Shown here: positions 48,806-57,482 of the stretch, piece after piece
How positions within the stretch are numbered: the first letter of the stretch is position 1
Layout of the letters: every line of letters starts with the position of its first letter
From: Actinomycetes bacterium
GTDB taxonomy: Bacteria; Actinomycetota; Actinomycetes; Mycobacteriales; Mycobacteriaceae
Length of the DNA stretch: 64,000 nt
Direction of reading: 5' to 3'
NCBI GenBank assembly: GCA_023404955.1
Contig: JAEXZY010000121.1
Span: forward strand, 186,001 to 250,000
Program-made: the position numbers and the translations under genes
The notes under the pieces: model-generated
The model's input: only the letters and a program-made list of their open reading frames with translations
What the model was told of the DNA's origin: nothing
The model's database searches: none

Positions 48806-49820
48806 TCAGCTCAATCGGACCAGGGTCTTGCCGATGTTGGCGCCGGTGAACAGCCCGTTGAGTGCGTCGACGCAGGACTCGATGCCCTCGTAGATGTGCT
48901 CGCGGTGCACAAGCAGACCCTCGGCGTCCCAGCGACGCAGCGCCGCGAAAGCCTCGTCGAATCGGCCCCACTCCGCGAGTGCGTTGAAGCCCTGCATCGA
49001 CGCGGTCTTGGCGAGCAGGTTGACGTAGTTCGCCGGCCCCGGATGTTCCCCGGTCAGGTAGCTCGAAATGACCCCGCACAGCACCACCCGCGCCTTGTGG
49101 GCCAGCCTGCCGAGCACCGCGTCTGAGAATGGGCCCGCCGACGTTGTCGAAGTACACGTCGACGCCGCGAGGACAGTGCGTCTTGAGCGCACGGGGCAGA
49201 TCGTCGGTGCGGTAGTCGATGCAGGCGTCGAAGCCGAAATCCTCGACCACGGCACGGCACTTCTCGGGGCCACCGGCGATACCCACCACCCGCGCGCCGG
49301 CGATGCGAGCGATCTGCCCGGCGACGGAGCCGGTCGCCCCGCCTGCCGCCGACACGACGACGGTTTCCCCGGGCGCGGGCTTGCCTATACCGGTCATACC
49401 GAAGTACGCGGTCGCGCCGGTCGGCCCGTAGAGCGACATCACCGCCAATTGGTCGACCTGATCACCCGGCCCCGGTACCGGGGTGGTGAACAGGTCGTCG
49501 CGCACGATCGTGTATTCGGAGAACCCGGTCAGCGTGGTGACCACGTCGCCGACCGAATAGGCGGGACAGCGGGATTCGACGACCACACCGATGCCTGCGG
49601 CTCTGATCACCTCGCCGAGCGCGACCGGCGGCAGGTAGCTGGGTTGATCATCGAGCCAGGTGCGGGCGGCGGCGTCGATGCCGACATAGGTGGTGCGCAC
49701 CAACGCCTCGCCGTCGGCGGGACTGGGTGCGCTGGTCTCGACGAGTTCGGTGTCGTCCGGGACGACGAGGCCGTGCGGTCGGCGGCGCAGCACGATCTGG
49801 CGGTTCGTCAGCGTGGGCAC
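48806..49820 (-). pseudogene. NADP-dependent alkenal/quinone-type oxidoreductase, frameshifted
   Basis: This is a zinc-independent medium-chain dehydrogenase (NADP-dependent leukotriene B4 reductase/curcumin reductase group). The 5' part from the GTG at 49820 encodes NRQIVLRRRPHG, the cofactor motif VSAAGGATGSVAGQIARIAGA and VDVYFDNVGGP. After that the frame is lost, and the expected continuation FSDAVLGRLAHKARVVLCG to the end (FTGANIGKTLVRLS) is in the next frame. The change lies at about 49129-49139: reading GGCGGCCC in place of GGCGGGCCC restores one continuous ~337-residue protein. It is either a true single-base insertion or an assembly error. Convergent with rlmN. Confidence 0.85.
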
Positions 49821-49865
49821 GACGGTGAACCTACCGAAGCACGAGCCGCGTCGGACACGGTTGGC

Positions 49866-50663
49866 TCAGGGCCGCCACAGCGCTTCCTGCGTGGTCGACG
49901 CGACCAGCATTCCGTCTCGGTCGTGGAGCGAGCCCATCACCAGCCCGCGCGAATCGCTGTGGTTGCGCTGAACGACGTCGTAGAGATGCCAGTCATGCGG
50001 GACGAAGGGCCGGTGGAACCACACCGAATGATCCAGGCTGGCGGCGTAGCCGGTGCCCCGCGCGAGCGTGACACCGGACGGTCGGGCCGCGGGGACAGGG
50101 CCGATGTCGGAGAGGAAGGTGAGTGTGCAGGCGCGCACCAGCGGATCGTCCTCGATGGGGTGGCGCGAGCGAATCCAGAAGGGCGGCAACGCGAACCCCG
50201 TGTCGTCGGCGGAGGCGGTGCGGATCTCGAACGGGTCGAGGAAGTCGAGGTCCACGGTCTTCGGCTGGGCGTCGGCGAAGGCCAGCGACGCCGGTGCGAC
50301 GGGCTGCTCGTCGGCCCCCGGTTCGGCGACGTGGAACGAGGCGATCATCTCGAGGATCACCGAGCCCCCTTGGACGGCAGTGACGCGGCGGGTGTCGAAG
50401 GACCGCCCGTCCCGGGTGCGCTCGACCCGGAAATCGAGGGGTTCGCGATAGCGTCCGCCGCGCACGAAATACACGTGCAGGGACTGCGGCAGTTTCTCGG
50501 GCGACACGGTGGCGCCCGCAGCGGCGAGCGCTTGGGCGGCGATCATCCCGCCGAACAGCGTGGGGTTCGGTCCATCGGGCGGCGCTGTCACCGTGAACAC
50601 GTCACCGTCGCGGTGCGTGAAGTCCAGCAGTTCGGCGATCCAACTCTTCTCGACACGTGTCAT
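49866..50663 (-). CDS. tesB: Acyl-CoA thioesterase II
   Basis: A 265-residue double-hotdog thioesterase of the TesB family. It contains GPNPTLFGGMIAAQALAAAGA near residues 30-50, VYFVRGGRYREPLDF, RDGRSFDTRRVTAVQGG, and the C-terminal SLDHSVWFHRPF where the catalytic Asp/Thr/Gln lie in the E. coli enzyme. It would release long-chain acids from CoA. It is divergent from the wax-ester synthase gene, which uses acyl-CoA, so both act on the same pool. Confidence 0.9.
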   Translation of the reverse strand: MTRVEKSWIAELLDFTHRDGDVFTVTAPPDGPNPTLFGGMIAAQALAAAGATVSPEKLPQSLHVYFVRGGRYREPLDFRVERTRDGRSFDTRRVTAVQGGSVILEMIASFHVAEPGADEQPVAPASLAFADAQPKTVDLDFLDPFEIRTASADDTGFALPPFWIRSRHPIEDDPLVRACTLTFLSDIGPVPAARPSGVTLARGTGYAASLDHSVWFHRPFVPHDWHLYDVVQRNHSDSRGLVMGSLHDRDGMLVASTTQEALWRP

Positions 50664-50735
50664 CGGTGCTGAACGTATCGCGAGGTGGCCAAATCAGGTG
50701 GAATGGGTACCAGGTCCGGCAGTGCAGCGATGGTT

Positions 50736-50771
50736 TGGCAGGGGTGGCGGGGATGGCAGGGATGGCACGGT
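50736..50771 (+). repeat. 9-bp tandem repeat at the start of the acyltransferase gene
   Basis: Four units follow TGGCRGGGR (TGGCAGGGG, TGGCGGGGA, TGGCAGGGA, TGGCACGGT). The last runs into the GTG start at 50770. Each unit contains a GGGR purine run that can serve as a ribosome site, so copy number could alter the start context. Confidence 0.7.
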
Positions 50772-52194
50772 GAAGCGGCTCAACGGTGTGGACGCCATGA
50801 TGCTGTACAGCGAAACACCAGAGATCCACATGCACACTCTCAAGATCGGCGTGCTCGATGTGTCCCAGGTACCGGGCTACGATTTCGACCTCTTTCGAAA
50901 GGTCGCGCTGCCCCGGCTGCACGCGCTGGCGCCGCTGCGGTGCCAGCTCGTCGACATCCCGCTCAAGTTGCACCATCCGATGTGGGTGCAGAACGCGGAG
51001 ATCGACGTCGACTATCACATCCGACGGGCTCGCGTCCGGGCGCCGGGTGGGCGTCGTCAACTCGACGAGTTGATCGGCGAGATTGCCAGCACCCCACTGG
51101 ATCGCTCACGGCCGCTGTGGGAGATGTATGTCGCAGAAGGGTTGCCGGACAACAAGATCGCCGTGATCCACAAGGTGCATCACGTGCTCGCCGACGGGAT
51201 GGCATCGGCCAATCAGATGGCGATGGTCATCGGGGCCGACGAGCCGGCTGAGCGCGGCGCGCTGGCCGAGGCCCGCCCCGACTCGACCGCCCCGCTGAAC
51301 CTGTTGCGCGCCGCCGGCCGCGACCACATCCGCGGGTTGCGCAGGCTGCCCACGCTGATGCGGGACACCGCACTGGGGGTGGGGCGCGTCCGACGCAGCG
51401 CCCGCGAGCGCGGCCCCCACCCGGACCTGGCCCGCAATTTCGCCCCACCGCCGACCTTCATCAACCACGTCGTCTCCCCCGTGCGCAGGTTCGCCACCGC
51501 GCCGTTGGCGCTGGCCGACGTCAAGGACACGGCGCGCCACCTCGGCGTGACGCTCAACGACATCGTGCTGGCCACCGCGGCGGGGGCGTTGAGATCGCTT
51601 CAGCTGCGCTACGACGGAGCCGCCGAAGCGCCGCTCATCGCGGGCGTGCCGGTCAGCGTGGACACCTCGCCCACGCGGGTGATGGGTAACGAATTCACCT
51701 ACATGACACCGTCATTGCCCGTGCACGTCGCCGATCCGCTGGAGCGGGTGCGGCTGACGGCCACGGCCACGGCGATCGCCAAGGAGAACCATCGACTGCT
51801 CGGGCCAACCCTGCTGCCCTCCTGGCTGTCGTACCTGCCTCCGGCGACCACGCCGGGCATCTTCCGTCAGCAGGCGCGCCGGATGGAGTCGTCGATGGTG
51901 ATGAACCTGACGGTCTCCAACGTGCCCGGTCCCCGCGAACGGGGTCTCGTGCACGGTGCGACGGTCAGCGAGATCTACTCCGTGGGGCCGATCGTCGCGG
52001 GCAGCGGCATGAACATCACGGTGTGGAGCTATGTCGACCAGCTGTCCATCTCGGTGCTCACCGACGACCGCACCCTCGACGATCCGCATGAAGCCACCGA
52101 TGCGCTGCTGGCTGCGTTCGCCGAGATCCGCGCGGCAGCCGGGCTGCCGCAGGCGTTGACTCCGGTGGCCAGCGCGTTGCCGCTGGCCGTGTAG
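50770..52194 (+). CDS. Wax ester synthase / diacylglycerol acyltransferase (WS/DGAT)
   Basis: A 474-residue member of the WS/DGAT family, which makes triacylglycerol or wax ester from acyl-CoA. The N-terminal start KRLNGVDAMMLYSETPE, the catalytic HHxxxDG as HHVLADGM (His137, His138 and Asp142 by my count), and the C-terminal NLTVSNVPGPRER (ND-type motif) are present. Mycobacteria carry many paralogues, so the precise acceptor is unknown. An open frame continues upstream, but the GTG at 50770 matches the family N-terminus. It sits between a thioesterase and a DUF2631 gene. Confidence 0.92.
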   Translation: MKRLNGVDAMMLYSETPEIHMHTLKIGVLDVSQVPGYDFDLFRKVALPRLHALAPLRCQLVDIPLKLHHPMWVQNAEIDVDYHIRRARVRAPGGRRQLDELIGEIASTPLDRSRPLWEMYVAEGLPDNKIAVIHKVHHVLADGMASANQMAMVIGADEPAERGALAEARPDSTAPLNLLRAAGRDHIRGLRRLPTLMRDTALGVGRVRRSARERGPHPDLARNFAPPPTFINHVVSPVRRFATAPLALADVKDTARHLGVTLNDIVLATAAGALRSLQLRYDGAAEAPLIAGVPVSVDTSPTRVMGNEFTYMTPSLPVHVADPLERVRLTATATAIAKENHRLLGPTLLPSWLSYLPPATTPGIFRQQARRMESSMVMNLTVSNVPGPRERGLVHGATVSEIYSVGPIVAGSGMNITVWSYVDQLSISVLTDDRTLDDPHEATDALLAAFAEIRAAAGLPQALTPVASALPLAV

Positions 52195-52198
52195 ACCG

Positions 52199-52453
52199 CT
52201 AGCGCGTGTCCTTGTTGCGGTGCATGTACCAGCTGCGCCCGACGTATCCGAACAGCAGGGCAGCGCCGGCGATCAGGAAGTAGTCCTCGACATGGCCCTG
52301 ATGGTTGCCGTGGATCATCAGCAGCAGGAACACTCCCGCGATCAGCCCACCGATCTGCTGCAGGCGCGGGTTCTCCTTCGACCAGCCCCAATTGGCGGAC
52401 GGCACGTCCTCGACGTCGACACCTGTGTGTCGTTCCACCTCGGTGCTTGCCAC
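52199..52453 (-). CDS. DUF2631 small membrane protein
   Basis: An 84-residue protein with a hydrophilic N-terminus (STEVERHTGVDVEDVPSANWGWSKENPR) and two hydrophobic helices (IGGLIAGVFLLLMIHG and DYFLIAGAALLFGYVGR). This is the actinobacterial DUF2631 family (Rv2876 in M. tuberculosis), with unknown function. The GTG at 52453 has GGAGGAG five bases before it, while the longer open frame to 52522 has no ribosome site. It is divergent from the SDR gene. Confidence 0.88.
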   Translation of the reverse strand: MASTEVERHTGVDVEDVPSANWGWSKENPRLQQIGGLIAGVFLLLMIHGNHQGHVEDYFLIAGAALLFGYVGRSWYMHRNKDTR

Positions 52454-52515
52454 GGCTGCTCCTCCGGTCTTTCGGTGTTGGGGCCATTCTGACACAGCCC
52501 GTAGGCTGCCCGTCC

Positions 52516-53376
52516 ATGGCAAGCCAGCAGTCGGACGGGCCGTTCGTCGGCACCTTCGTCGACCAGGTCGTGTTCGTCACCGGAGCTGCGCGCGGGCAAG
52601 GCCGCGAGCACGCCGTCCGCTTCGCTGAGGCGGGTGCCGACGTCATCGCGGTCGACCTGTGCGAGCAACTGGACAGCGTCGCCTACCCGATGGCCACCCC
52701 GGAGGATCTCGCCGAGACCGTGGCACTGGTCGAGAAGACGGGCCGTCGCATCGTCGCCGAGCGCTGCGACGTCCGGGACCGGGATCGGCTGACCGCCGTC
52801 GTCGCGCGCGGGGTGGACGAGCTGGGTCGGTTGGACTTCGTGCTCGCCAACGCCGGGATCATGCCTGCGACGGGGCCGCAGGGGAAAGACATCAGCGCCT
52901 ACCTCGACGCCGTCGACATCATGCTCAATGGCGTGTACTTCACCGTCGACGCCGCACTGCCGGCGTTGCTGGCCAACAGTGACGGCGGCGCCGTCGTGAT
53001 CACGAGTTCGGCGGCGGGGCTCAAATCGGTCAGTACCGACATGAGCACCATGACGCACGGCGCGGCGGGCTACACCGCGGCCAAGCACGGCGTGGTCGGC
53101 CTGATGCGGCACTTCGCCGCATCGCTGGCCGCCCGCAACATCCGGGTCAACTCCGTGCACCCCGGCGGTGTCGCGACCCCCATGGTCCTCAACGAGGCGA
53201 TGGCCGGGTTCATCACGGAGAACCCGTCGTTCGGGGAGTCTCAGATGCCGTTGATGACGCTGCCGATGATGGAGTCGGCGAGTGTGACCGACGCGATCAT
53301 GTTCCTGTGCGGCCCGTCCGGGCGCTACATCACGGGCGTCGCGCTGCCGATCGACGCCGGTCTGCAGCTGCGCTAG
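52516..53376 (+). CDS. Mycofactocin-type short-chain dehydrogenase
   Basis: A 286-residue SDR. The cofactor motif is TGAARGQGREHAVRFAEAGAD. The catalytic Ser is in ITSSAAG, and Tyr186/Lys190 by my count are in YTAAKHGV. The start sequence FVDQVVFVTGAARGQG, AVDLCEQLDSVAYPMATPEDL and the long insertion before VEKTGRRIVAERCDVRD match the mycofactocin-coupled SDR group, whose tightly bound NAD is reoxidised by mycofactocin. No mycofactocin biosynthesis gene is here. A TAGGCT hexamer lies eight bases before the ATG. The substrate is probably an alcohol of a terpene or steroid. Confidence 0.88.
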   Translation: MASQQSDGPFVGTFVDQVVFVTGAARGQGREHAVRFAEAGADVIAVDLCEQLDSVAYPMATPEDLAETVALVEKTGRRIVAERCDVRDRDRLTAVVARGVDELGRLDFVLANAGIMPATGPQGKDISAYLDAVDIMLNGVYFTVDAALPALLANSDGGAVVITSSAAGLKSVSTDMSTMTHGAAGYTAAKHGVVGLMRHFAASLAARNIRVNSVHPGGVATPMVLNEAMAGFITENPSFGESQMPLMTLPMMESASVTDAIMFLCGPSGRYITGVALPIDAGLQLR

Positions 53377-53383
53377 GCGCAGG

Positions 53384-54718
53384 TCACCCCAGGCTGCTGT
53401 AGCGCCTCAGCGCTTCCTGACGTTCCTGGCCGTGGTCGACGATCGGCTCGGGATAGTCGTCGGGCCGGTCGCCGTCGAGTTTGTGCACGTTGTCGACGTC
53501 GGCCAGCTCGGGCACCCAGCGGCGGATGTATGCCCCGTCCGGGTCGAACTTCGCGCCCTGCGTGGTCGGGTTGAACACCCGGAAGTACGGCGCTGCGTCG
53601 GTGCCGCACCCGGCTGCCCACTGCCAGCCGTGCTGGTTGTTCGCCATGTCGCCGTCGACCAGCTGTTCGAGGAACCACCGCGCGCCCCACTGCCACGGCA
53701 GGTGCAGGTCTTTGACCAGGAACGACGCCACGATCATCCGCACCCTGTTGTGCATGAAGCCGCTTTCGGCGAGCTGACGCATCCCGGCGTCGACGATCGG
53801 GAAACCGGTCCGGCCCGCCTTCCATGCCTCGAACGCCGCCGTGGCCTCGTCGCCCTCGTCGACCTCCATCGCGTCGAACGCCGAGTTGAAGTTCCACCAG
53901 ACACTGCGCGGCCATTCCCACACCACCGAGGCGTAGAAGTCGCGGAACGCGAGCTCCCGCAGATAGGCCGTGGCGCCCTTGCCGCGACCGAGATCGGCGG
54001 CCATCGTGCGGGGGTGGATCGTGCCGAACTTCAGGTGGGCCGACATCCTGCTGGTGGCGGCGAGATCCGGACGGTTGCGGTCATCGGCGTACCCGGACAC
54101 CCCGTCGGAGAGGAACTCCTTCCACTGCTTGCGCGCGGCCGTTTCCCCTGCCGGCAGGTCGATCTCTGCGTCACCCTCCGGGATGTGCACGGTCTTCGCG
54201 CCCTTCACGTCCCCCGGGTCGATCCAGCTCGCGCTCTTCACACTGGAGTCGGCCGGCGCGCGCCAGCCGTGCTTCTGCCAGGCCGTGAAGAACGGCGTGA
54301 AGACCTTGTAGGGACTGCCGTCGCCCTTGGTGACGCGGCCGGGGGACACCAGGTACGGCGAGCCGGTGGCGACGAGTTCGATGTCGCCGAGGGCCTCGCG
54401 CACCTTCTCGTCGCGAGTGCGGCCGAACGGGGTGAAGTCGTCGGACACGTGCACTGCGGTCGCGCCGACGGCCTTGGCCAACTGCGGAATACGAGAGTGC
54501 GGGGCGCCGCGGGTGACCAGGAGCCTGCCGTCGAGGCTCTGTTGTAGATCCCGGAGGGCGTCGTAGAGGTAGCGCAGCCGGCGGGGGCCTGCGGACTTCT
54601 CGAGCCGCGGATCGAGCACGTAGCAGGCCAGCACGTCCCCGTCGTCGCCGGCAGCGGCCAGCAGGGCGGGGGAGTCGGCGAGCCGCAGGTCGCGGCGGAA
54701 CCACAGCACGGCGGGCAT
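53384..54718 (-). CDS. phr: Deoxyribodipyrimidine photolyase
   Basis: A 444-residue class I CPD photolyase, which splits UV-induced cyclobutane dimers using light. The antenna domain starts PAVLWFRRDLRLADSPAL. The FAD domain contains RSVWWNFNSAFDA, KAGRTGFPIVDAGMRQL, GFMHNRVRMIVASFLVKDL, LPWQWGARWF and GDMANNQHGWQWAAGCG. The ATG at 54718 gives a normal N-terminus, and an open frame to 54802 is not homologous. M. tuberculosis lacks photolyase as I recall, so this gene fits an environmental, light-exposed species. Confidence 0.95.
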   Translation of the reverse strand: MPAVLWFRRDLRLADSPALLAAAGDDGDVLACYVLDPRLEKSAGPRRLRYLYDALRDLQQSLDGRLLVTRGAPHSRIPQLAKAVGATAVHVSDDFTPFGRTRDEKVREALGDIELVATGSPYLVSPGRVTKGDGSPYKVFTPFFTAWQKHGWRAPADSSVKSASWIDPGDVKGAKTVHIPEGDAEIDLPAGETAARKQWKEFLSDGVSGYADDRNRPDLAATSRMSAHLKFGTIHPRTMAADLGRGKGATAYLRELAFRDFYASVVWEWPRSVWWNFNSAFDAMEVDEGDEATAAFEAWKAGRTGFPIVDAGMRQLAESGFMHNRVRMIVASFLVKDLHLPWQWGARWFLEQLVDGDMANNQHGWQWAAGCGTDAAPYFRVFNPTTQGAKFDPDGAYIRRWVPELADVDNVHKLDGDRPDDYPEPIVDHGQERQEALRRYSSLG

Positions 54719-54803
54719 GCCTTGATGCTGCCCCGTGCGGCTGAGACGGAAACGGAAACGACGTTGACGGATCGGTGACGGACCTGGTGCCGGAAACGAC
54801 ACA

Positions 54804-54830
54804 GGCCCCCCGCCGCACTGGCGAGGGGCC
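54804..54830 (-). terminator. Terminator hairpin after the FAS1 operon
   Basis: GGCCCC with CGCC pairs with GGCG and GGGGCC across a five-base loop, with small bulges. It lies 15 bases downstream of the FAS1 gene stop at 54846 in the direction of transcription and upstream of the photolyase start. Confidence 0.65.
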
Positions 54831-54845
54831 CGGGCCGTGAACAGG

Positions 54846-55427
54846 TCAGGCAGCCGGCGGCATCAGCACCGTGTCGATCAGGTACACGGTTGCGTTGGCG
54901 GTCTTGACTCCGCCGCACACCACCGACGCGTTGTCGACCATCAGATGGTCGGGCGTGCCCGTCACGGTCAGGTCGGCGCCCTGAACCGTCTTGTGGGTGC
55001 CCACCACCTGCGTGGGATCCGCCTGCCCCGGCACCACGTGGTAGGTGAGGATGTTCGTCAGCAGAGGCGCGTCGGACTTGAGCTTCTCGAGCGTCGCCGG
55101 GTCCACCTTGGCGAACGCCTCGTCGGTCGGTGCGAACACGGTGAACTCACCACCGTTGAGCGTGTCGACGAGGTTCACCTGCGGGTTCAGCTTGCCCGAG
55201 ACGGCTGCGGTCAGAGTCGTGAGCATCGGGTTGCTGGCTGCCGCCTGGGCGACGGGTGCCATCGACATGCCCTGGACCGAACCCGGTCCGACAGGGTTCG
55301 CGGCGGCGTACGCCGCGCATCCGGGGCCGACCGGCTGGGCGGCCGCCGACGGAGCGGTGCCCACGATCAGTGCGGCGGCAGCTGCCGCGGTGAAGCCCAG
55401 AGTCGCTACGTGTCGTGCTGTGTTCAT
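54846..55427 (-). CDS. Secreted FAS1 (fasciclin) domain protein, MPT70 type
   Basis: A 193-residue exported protein. The signal peptide MNTARHVATLGFTAAAAAAL is cleaved around APSAAA-QP. The single FAS1 domain has EFTVFAPTDEAFAKVD, NILTYHVVPGQ and the C-terminal YLIDTVLMPPA, with a Cys pair (PGCAAYA and VVCGGVK) that should form a disulfide as in MPB70. Role: surface or extracellular adhesion-type protein; the receptor is unknown. It follows the lipoprotein paralogue by 38 bases and probably shares its promoter, as mpt70 and mpt83 do in M. tuberculosis. Confidence 0.92.
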   Translation of the reverse strand: MNTARHVATLGFTAAAAAALIVGTAPSAAAQPVGPGCAAYAAANPVGPGSVQGMSMAPVAQAAASNPMLTTLTAAVSGKLNPQVNLVDTLNGGEFTVFAPTDEAFAKVDPATLEKLKSDAPLLTNILTYHVVPGQADPTQVVGTHKTVQGADLTVTGTPDHLMVDNASVVCGGVKTANATVYLIDTVLMPPAA

Positions 55428-55465
55428 GACGGAATACTCCTGTTCTCTGGTGTCGGTGTGATTCG

Positions 55466-56149
55466 TCAGGCAGCCGGAGGCATCAGGACGGTGTCGATCA
55501 TGTAGACGGTCGCGTTGGCGGTCTTGACCCCGCCGCAGACCAGTCCGGCGTCGTTGACCTTCAAGTCGTTTCCGGCGCCGGTCACCGTCAGGTTCGCGCC
55601 CTGGACGGTCTTGTGCTCGCCGGCGACCGCGTCAGGCGCGGCCTGGCCGGGCACCACGTGGTAGGTGAGGATGCTGGTCAGCAGGTTGGAGTCGGTCTTG
55701 AGCTTCTCCAGCGTCGCGGCGTCGATCTTGGCGAACGCGTCGTCGGTCGGCGCGAACACGGTGAACTCCGAGCCGTTCAGGGTGTCGACGAGGTTCACCT
55801 GGGGGTTGAGCTGACCGGACAGCGCCTGGGTCAGCGTCTTGAGCATCGGGTTGTTCGATGCGGCGACGGTGACCGGGTCGGCTGACATTCCGGCGACCGA
55901 GCCCGGCCCGGAGGGCACCTGCTCGGCGTAGGCGGCGCACCCCGAGCCGATGAGGTTGGCGGCCGGATCAGCGGCGGCGCTCGTCGGCGCGGTGGAGCTG
56001 CCGGTCGCGGATTCGACGGCCGACGAGGCCGCACTGGTTGCCGAGGATGCGGTGCTGGCGGCTTCCTCACTGGAGCACGCGGCTGCTCCGAAGATGGCCA
56101 CGGCGGCCAGGCTCGCGGCGGTGACGGTCTTGCGCTTGACGGTGATCAT
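55466..56149 (-). CDS. FAS1 (fasciclin) domain lipoprotein, MPT83 type
   Basis: A 227-residue lipoprotein. The signal peptide ends FGAAAC with Cys as lipidation site. A Ser/Ala/Thr-rich linker (SSEEAASTASSATSAASSAV) is a likely O-glycosylated spacer, and the FAS1 domain (about 70-227) is over half identical to its neighbour (EFTVFAPTDDAFAKID, ILTYHVVPGQAA, YMIDTVLMPPA). I start at the ATG at 56149, with AAGGGA upstream, rather than the GTG one codon earlier. It is the first gene of the FAS1 operon, behind a SigK-like promoter. Confidence 0.9.
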   Translation of the reverse strand: MITVKRKTVTAASLAAVAIFGAAACSSEEAASTASSATSAASSAVESATGSSTAPTSAAADPAANLIGSGCAAYAEQVPSGPGSVAGMSADPVTVAASNNPMLKTLTQALSGQLNPQVNLVDTLNGSEFTVFAPTDDAFAKIDAATLEKLKTDSNLLTSILTYHVVPGQAAPDAVAGEHKTVQGANLTVTGAGNDLKVNDAGLVCGGVKTANATVYMIDTVLMPPAA

Positions 56150-56204
56150 CACTTGTTCCCTTCGGTGGGGCGGGCGTCGGTGCCCGTCCTTGGCTGACGC
56201 GGGT

Positions 56205-56232
56205 TATTCACCGCTGTTCGCTTTTCGGATGG
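56205..56232 (-). promoter_or_regulatory. SigK-like promoter of the FAS1 operon
   Basis: On the minus strand, CCATCC (56227-56232) and TGAATA (56205-56210) are 16 bases apart. SigK promoters of mpt70/mpt83 have a CCATCC -35 and a CGAAT-type -10. The predicted start leaves a leader of about 50 bases before the lipoprotein gene. Confidence 0.5.
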
Positions 56233-56305
56233 CTGGGAACGTCTCTCGTCACACTTGCGTCACAGACACCTCACAGGTTCGGATGCGGCGCCGGGCACGG
56301 CACAA

Positions 56306-56312
56306 TGAATCC
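56306..56312 (+). promoter_or_regulatory. Possible leaderless promoter of dxr
   Basis: The sequence GGCACAAT ends at 56306, six bases before the dxr GTG at 56313. The same GGCACAAT element serves as the -10 region of rpsP and rplS. No ribosome site is seen before the GTG. Confidence 0.4.
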
Positions 56313-57467
56313 GTGACGCGACGCGTTCTGATCCTCGGCAGCACCGGATCGATCGGCACCCAGGCCCTCGACGTGATCGCCGCCAACCCCGATCAGTTCG
56401 AGGTCGTCGGGCTCGCCGCCGGGGGCGGCAACATCGATCTGCTGGCCGAGCAGCGGGCACGTACCGGTGTCACGACCATCGCCGTCGCCGATCAAGCCGC
56501 CGCCGACAGACTCGGTGACGTCACCTACTCGGGACCGGATGCGGTGACTCGGCTCGTGCGCGACACCGAGGCCGACGTGGTGCTCAACGCGCTGGTCGGT
56601 GCGTTGGGGTTGGAGCCGACGCTGGCCGCCCTGGAGTCGGGCGCGCGGCTGGCGCTGGCCAACAAGGAATCACTCGTCGCGGGCGGCCCGCTGGTGGTCA
56701 AGGCCGCTGCGCCCGGTCAGATCGTGCCCGTGGACTCCGAGCACTCGGCGCTGGCGCAATGCCTGCGCGGAGGCACGCCCGACGAGGTGGCGGCGCTGGT
56801 GCTGACCGCCTCGGGCGGGCCGTTCCGCGGCTGGTCGGCCGAACAGCTCGAGGGCGTCACCCCCGAGCAGGCGGGGGCCCACCCGACCTGGTCCATGGGT
56901 CCGATGAACACGCTGAACTCGGCGTCACTGGTGAACAAGGGCCTCGAGTTGATCGAGACCCACCTGCTGTTCGGTGTCGAGTACGACCGCATCCAGGTGG
57001 TGGTCCACCCGCAGTCGATCGTGCACTCGATGGTCACGTTCACCGACGGCTCGACGCTGGCCCAGGCGAGCCCACCGGACATGAAGCTGCCGATCGCGCT
57101 GGCGCTGGGCTGGCCGTCGCGGGTCGAGGGGGCCGCCGCTGCGTGCGACTTCACCACGGCGTCGACCTGGGAGTTCGAGCCGCTCGACGACGACGTGTTC
57201 CCCGCGGTGCGCCTGGCCCGGGAGGCCGGCCAGCGGGGCGGCTGCCTGACCGCGGTGTACAACGCCGCCAACGAAGAAGCGGCTGCCGCCTTCCTCGACG
57301 GCAGGATCAGCTTCCCCGCGATCGTGCGCACCATCGACCACGTGCTGCGCGCTGCCGACCAGTGGGCCGCCGAACCAGCTACCGTGGACGATGTGCTCGA
57401 CGCGCAGGAGTGGGCTCGACAGCGGGCCCGAAGCGCCGTCCAGCACGATTTCGCAGGTACCAGCTAG
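56313..57467 (+). CDS. dxr: 1-deoxy-D-xylulose 5-phosphate reductoisomerase
   Basis: Dxr makes 2-C-methyl-D-erythritol 4-phosphate with NADPH, the first committed step of the MEP isoprenoid route, and is the fosmidomycin target. The 384-residue protein has the NADPH motif ILGSTGSIGTQALDVI, ALANKESLVAGG, the metal ligands in PVDSEHSALAQCL, SGGPFRGWS and MGPMNTLNSASLVNKGLELIE. GTG at 56313 gives VTRRVLILGSTGSIG; an ATG ten codons upstream is possible. It starts the set dxr-rip1-ispG. Confidence 0.95.
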   Translation: MTRRVLILGSTGSIGTQALDVIAANPDQFEVVGLAAGGGNIDLLAEQRARTGVTTIAVADQAAADRLGDVTYSGPDAVTRLVRDTEADVVLNALVGALGLEPTLAALESGARLALANKESLVAGGPLVVKAAAPGQIVPVDSEHSALAQCLRGGTPDEVAALVLTASGGPFRGWSAEQLEGVTPEQAGAHPTWSMGPMNTLNSASLVNKGLELIETHLLFGVEYDRIQVVVHPQSIVHSMVTFTDGSTLAQASPPDMKLPIALALGWPSRVEGAAAACDFTTASTWEFEPLDDDVFPAVRLAREAGQRGGCLTAVYNAANEEAAAAFLDGRISFPAIVRTIDHVLRAADQWAAEPATVDDVLDAQEWARQRARSAVQHDFAGTS

Positions 57468-57482
57468 GAGTAGGCGCAGATA

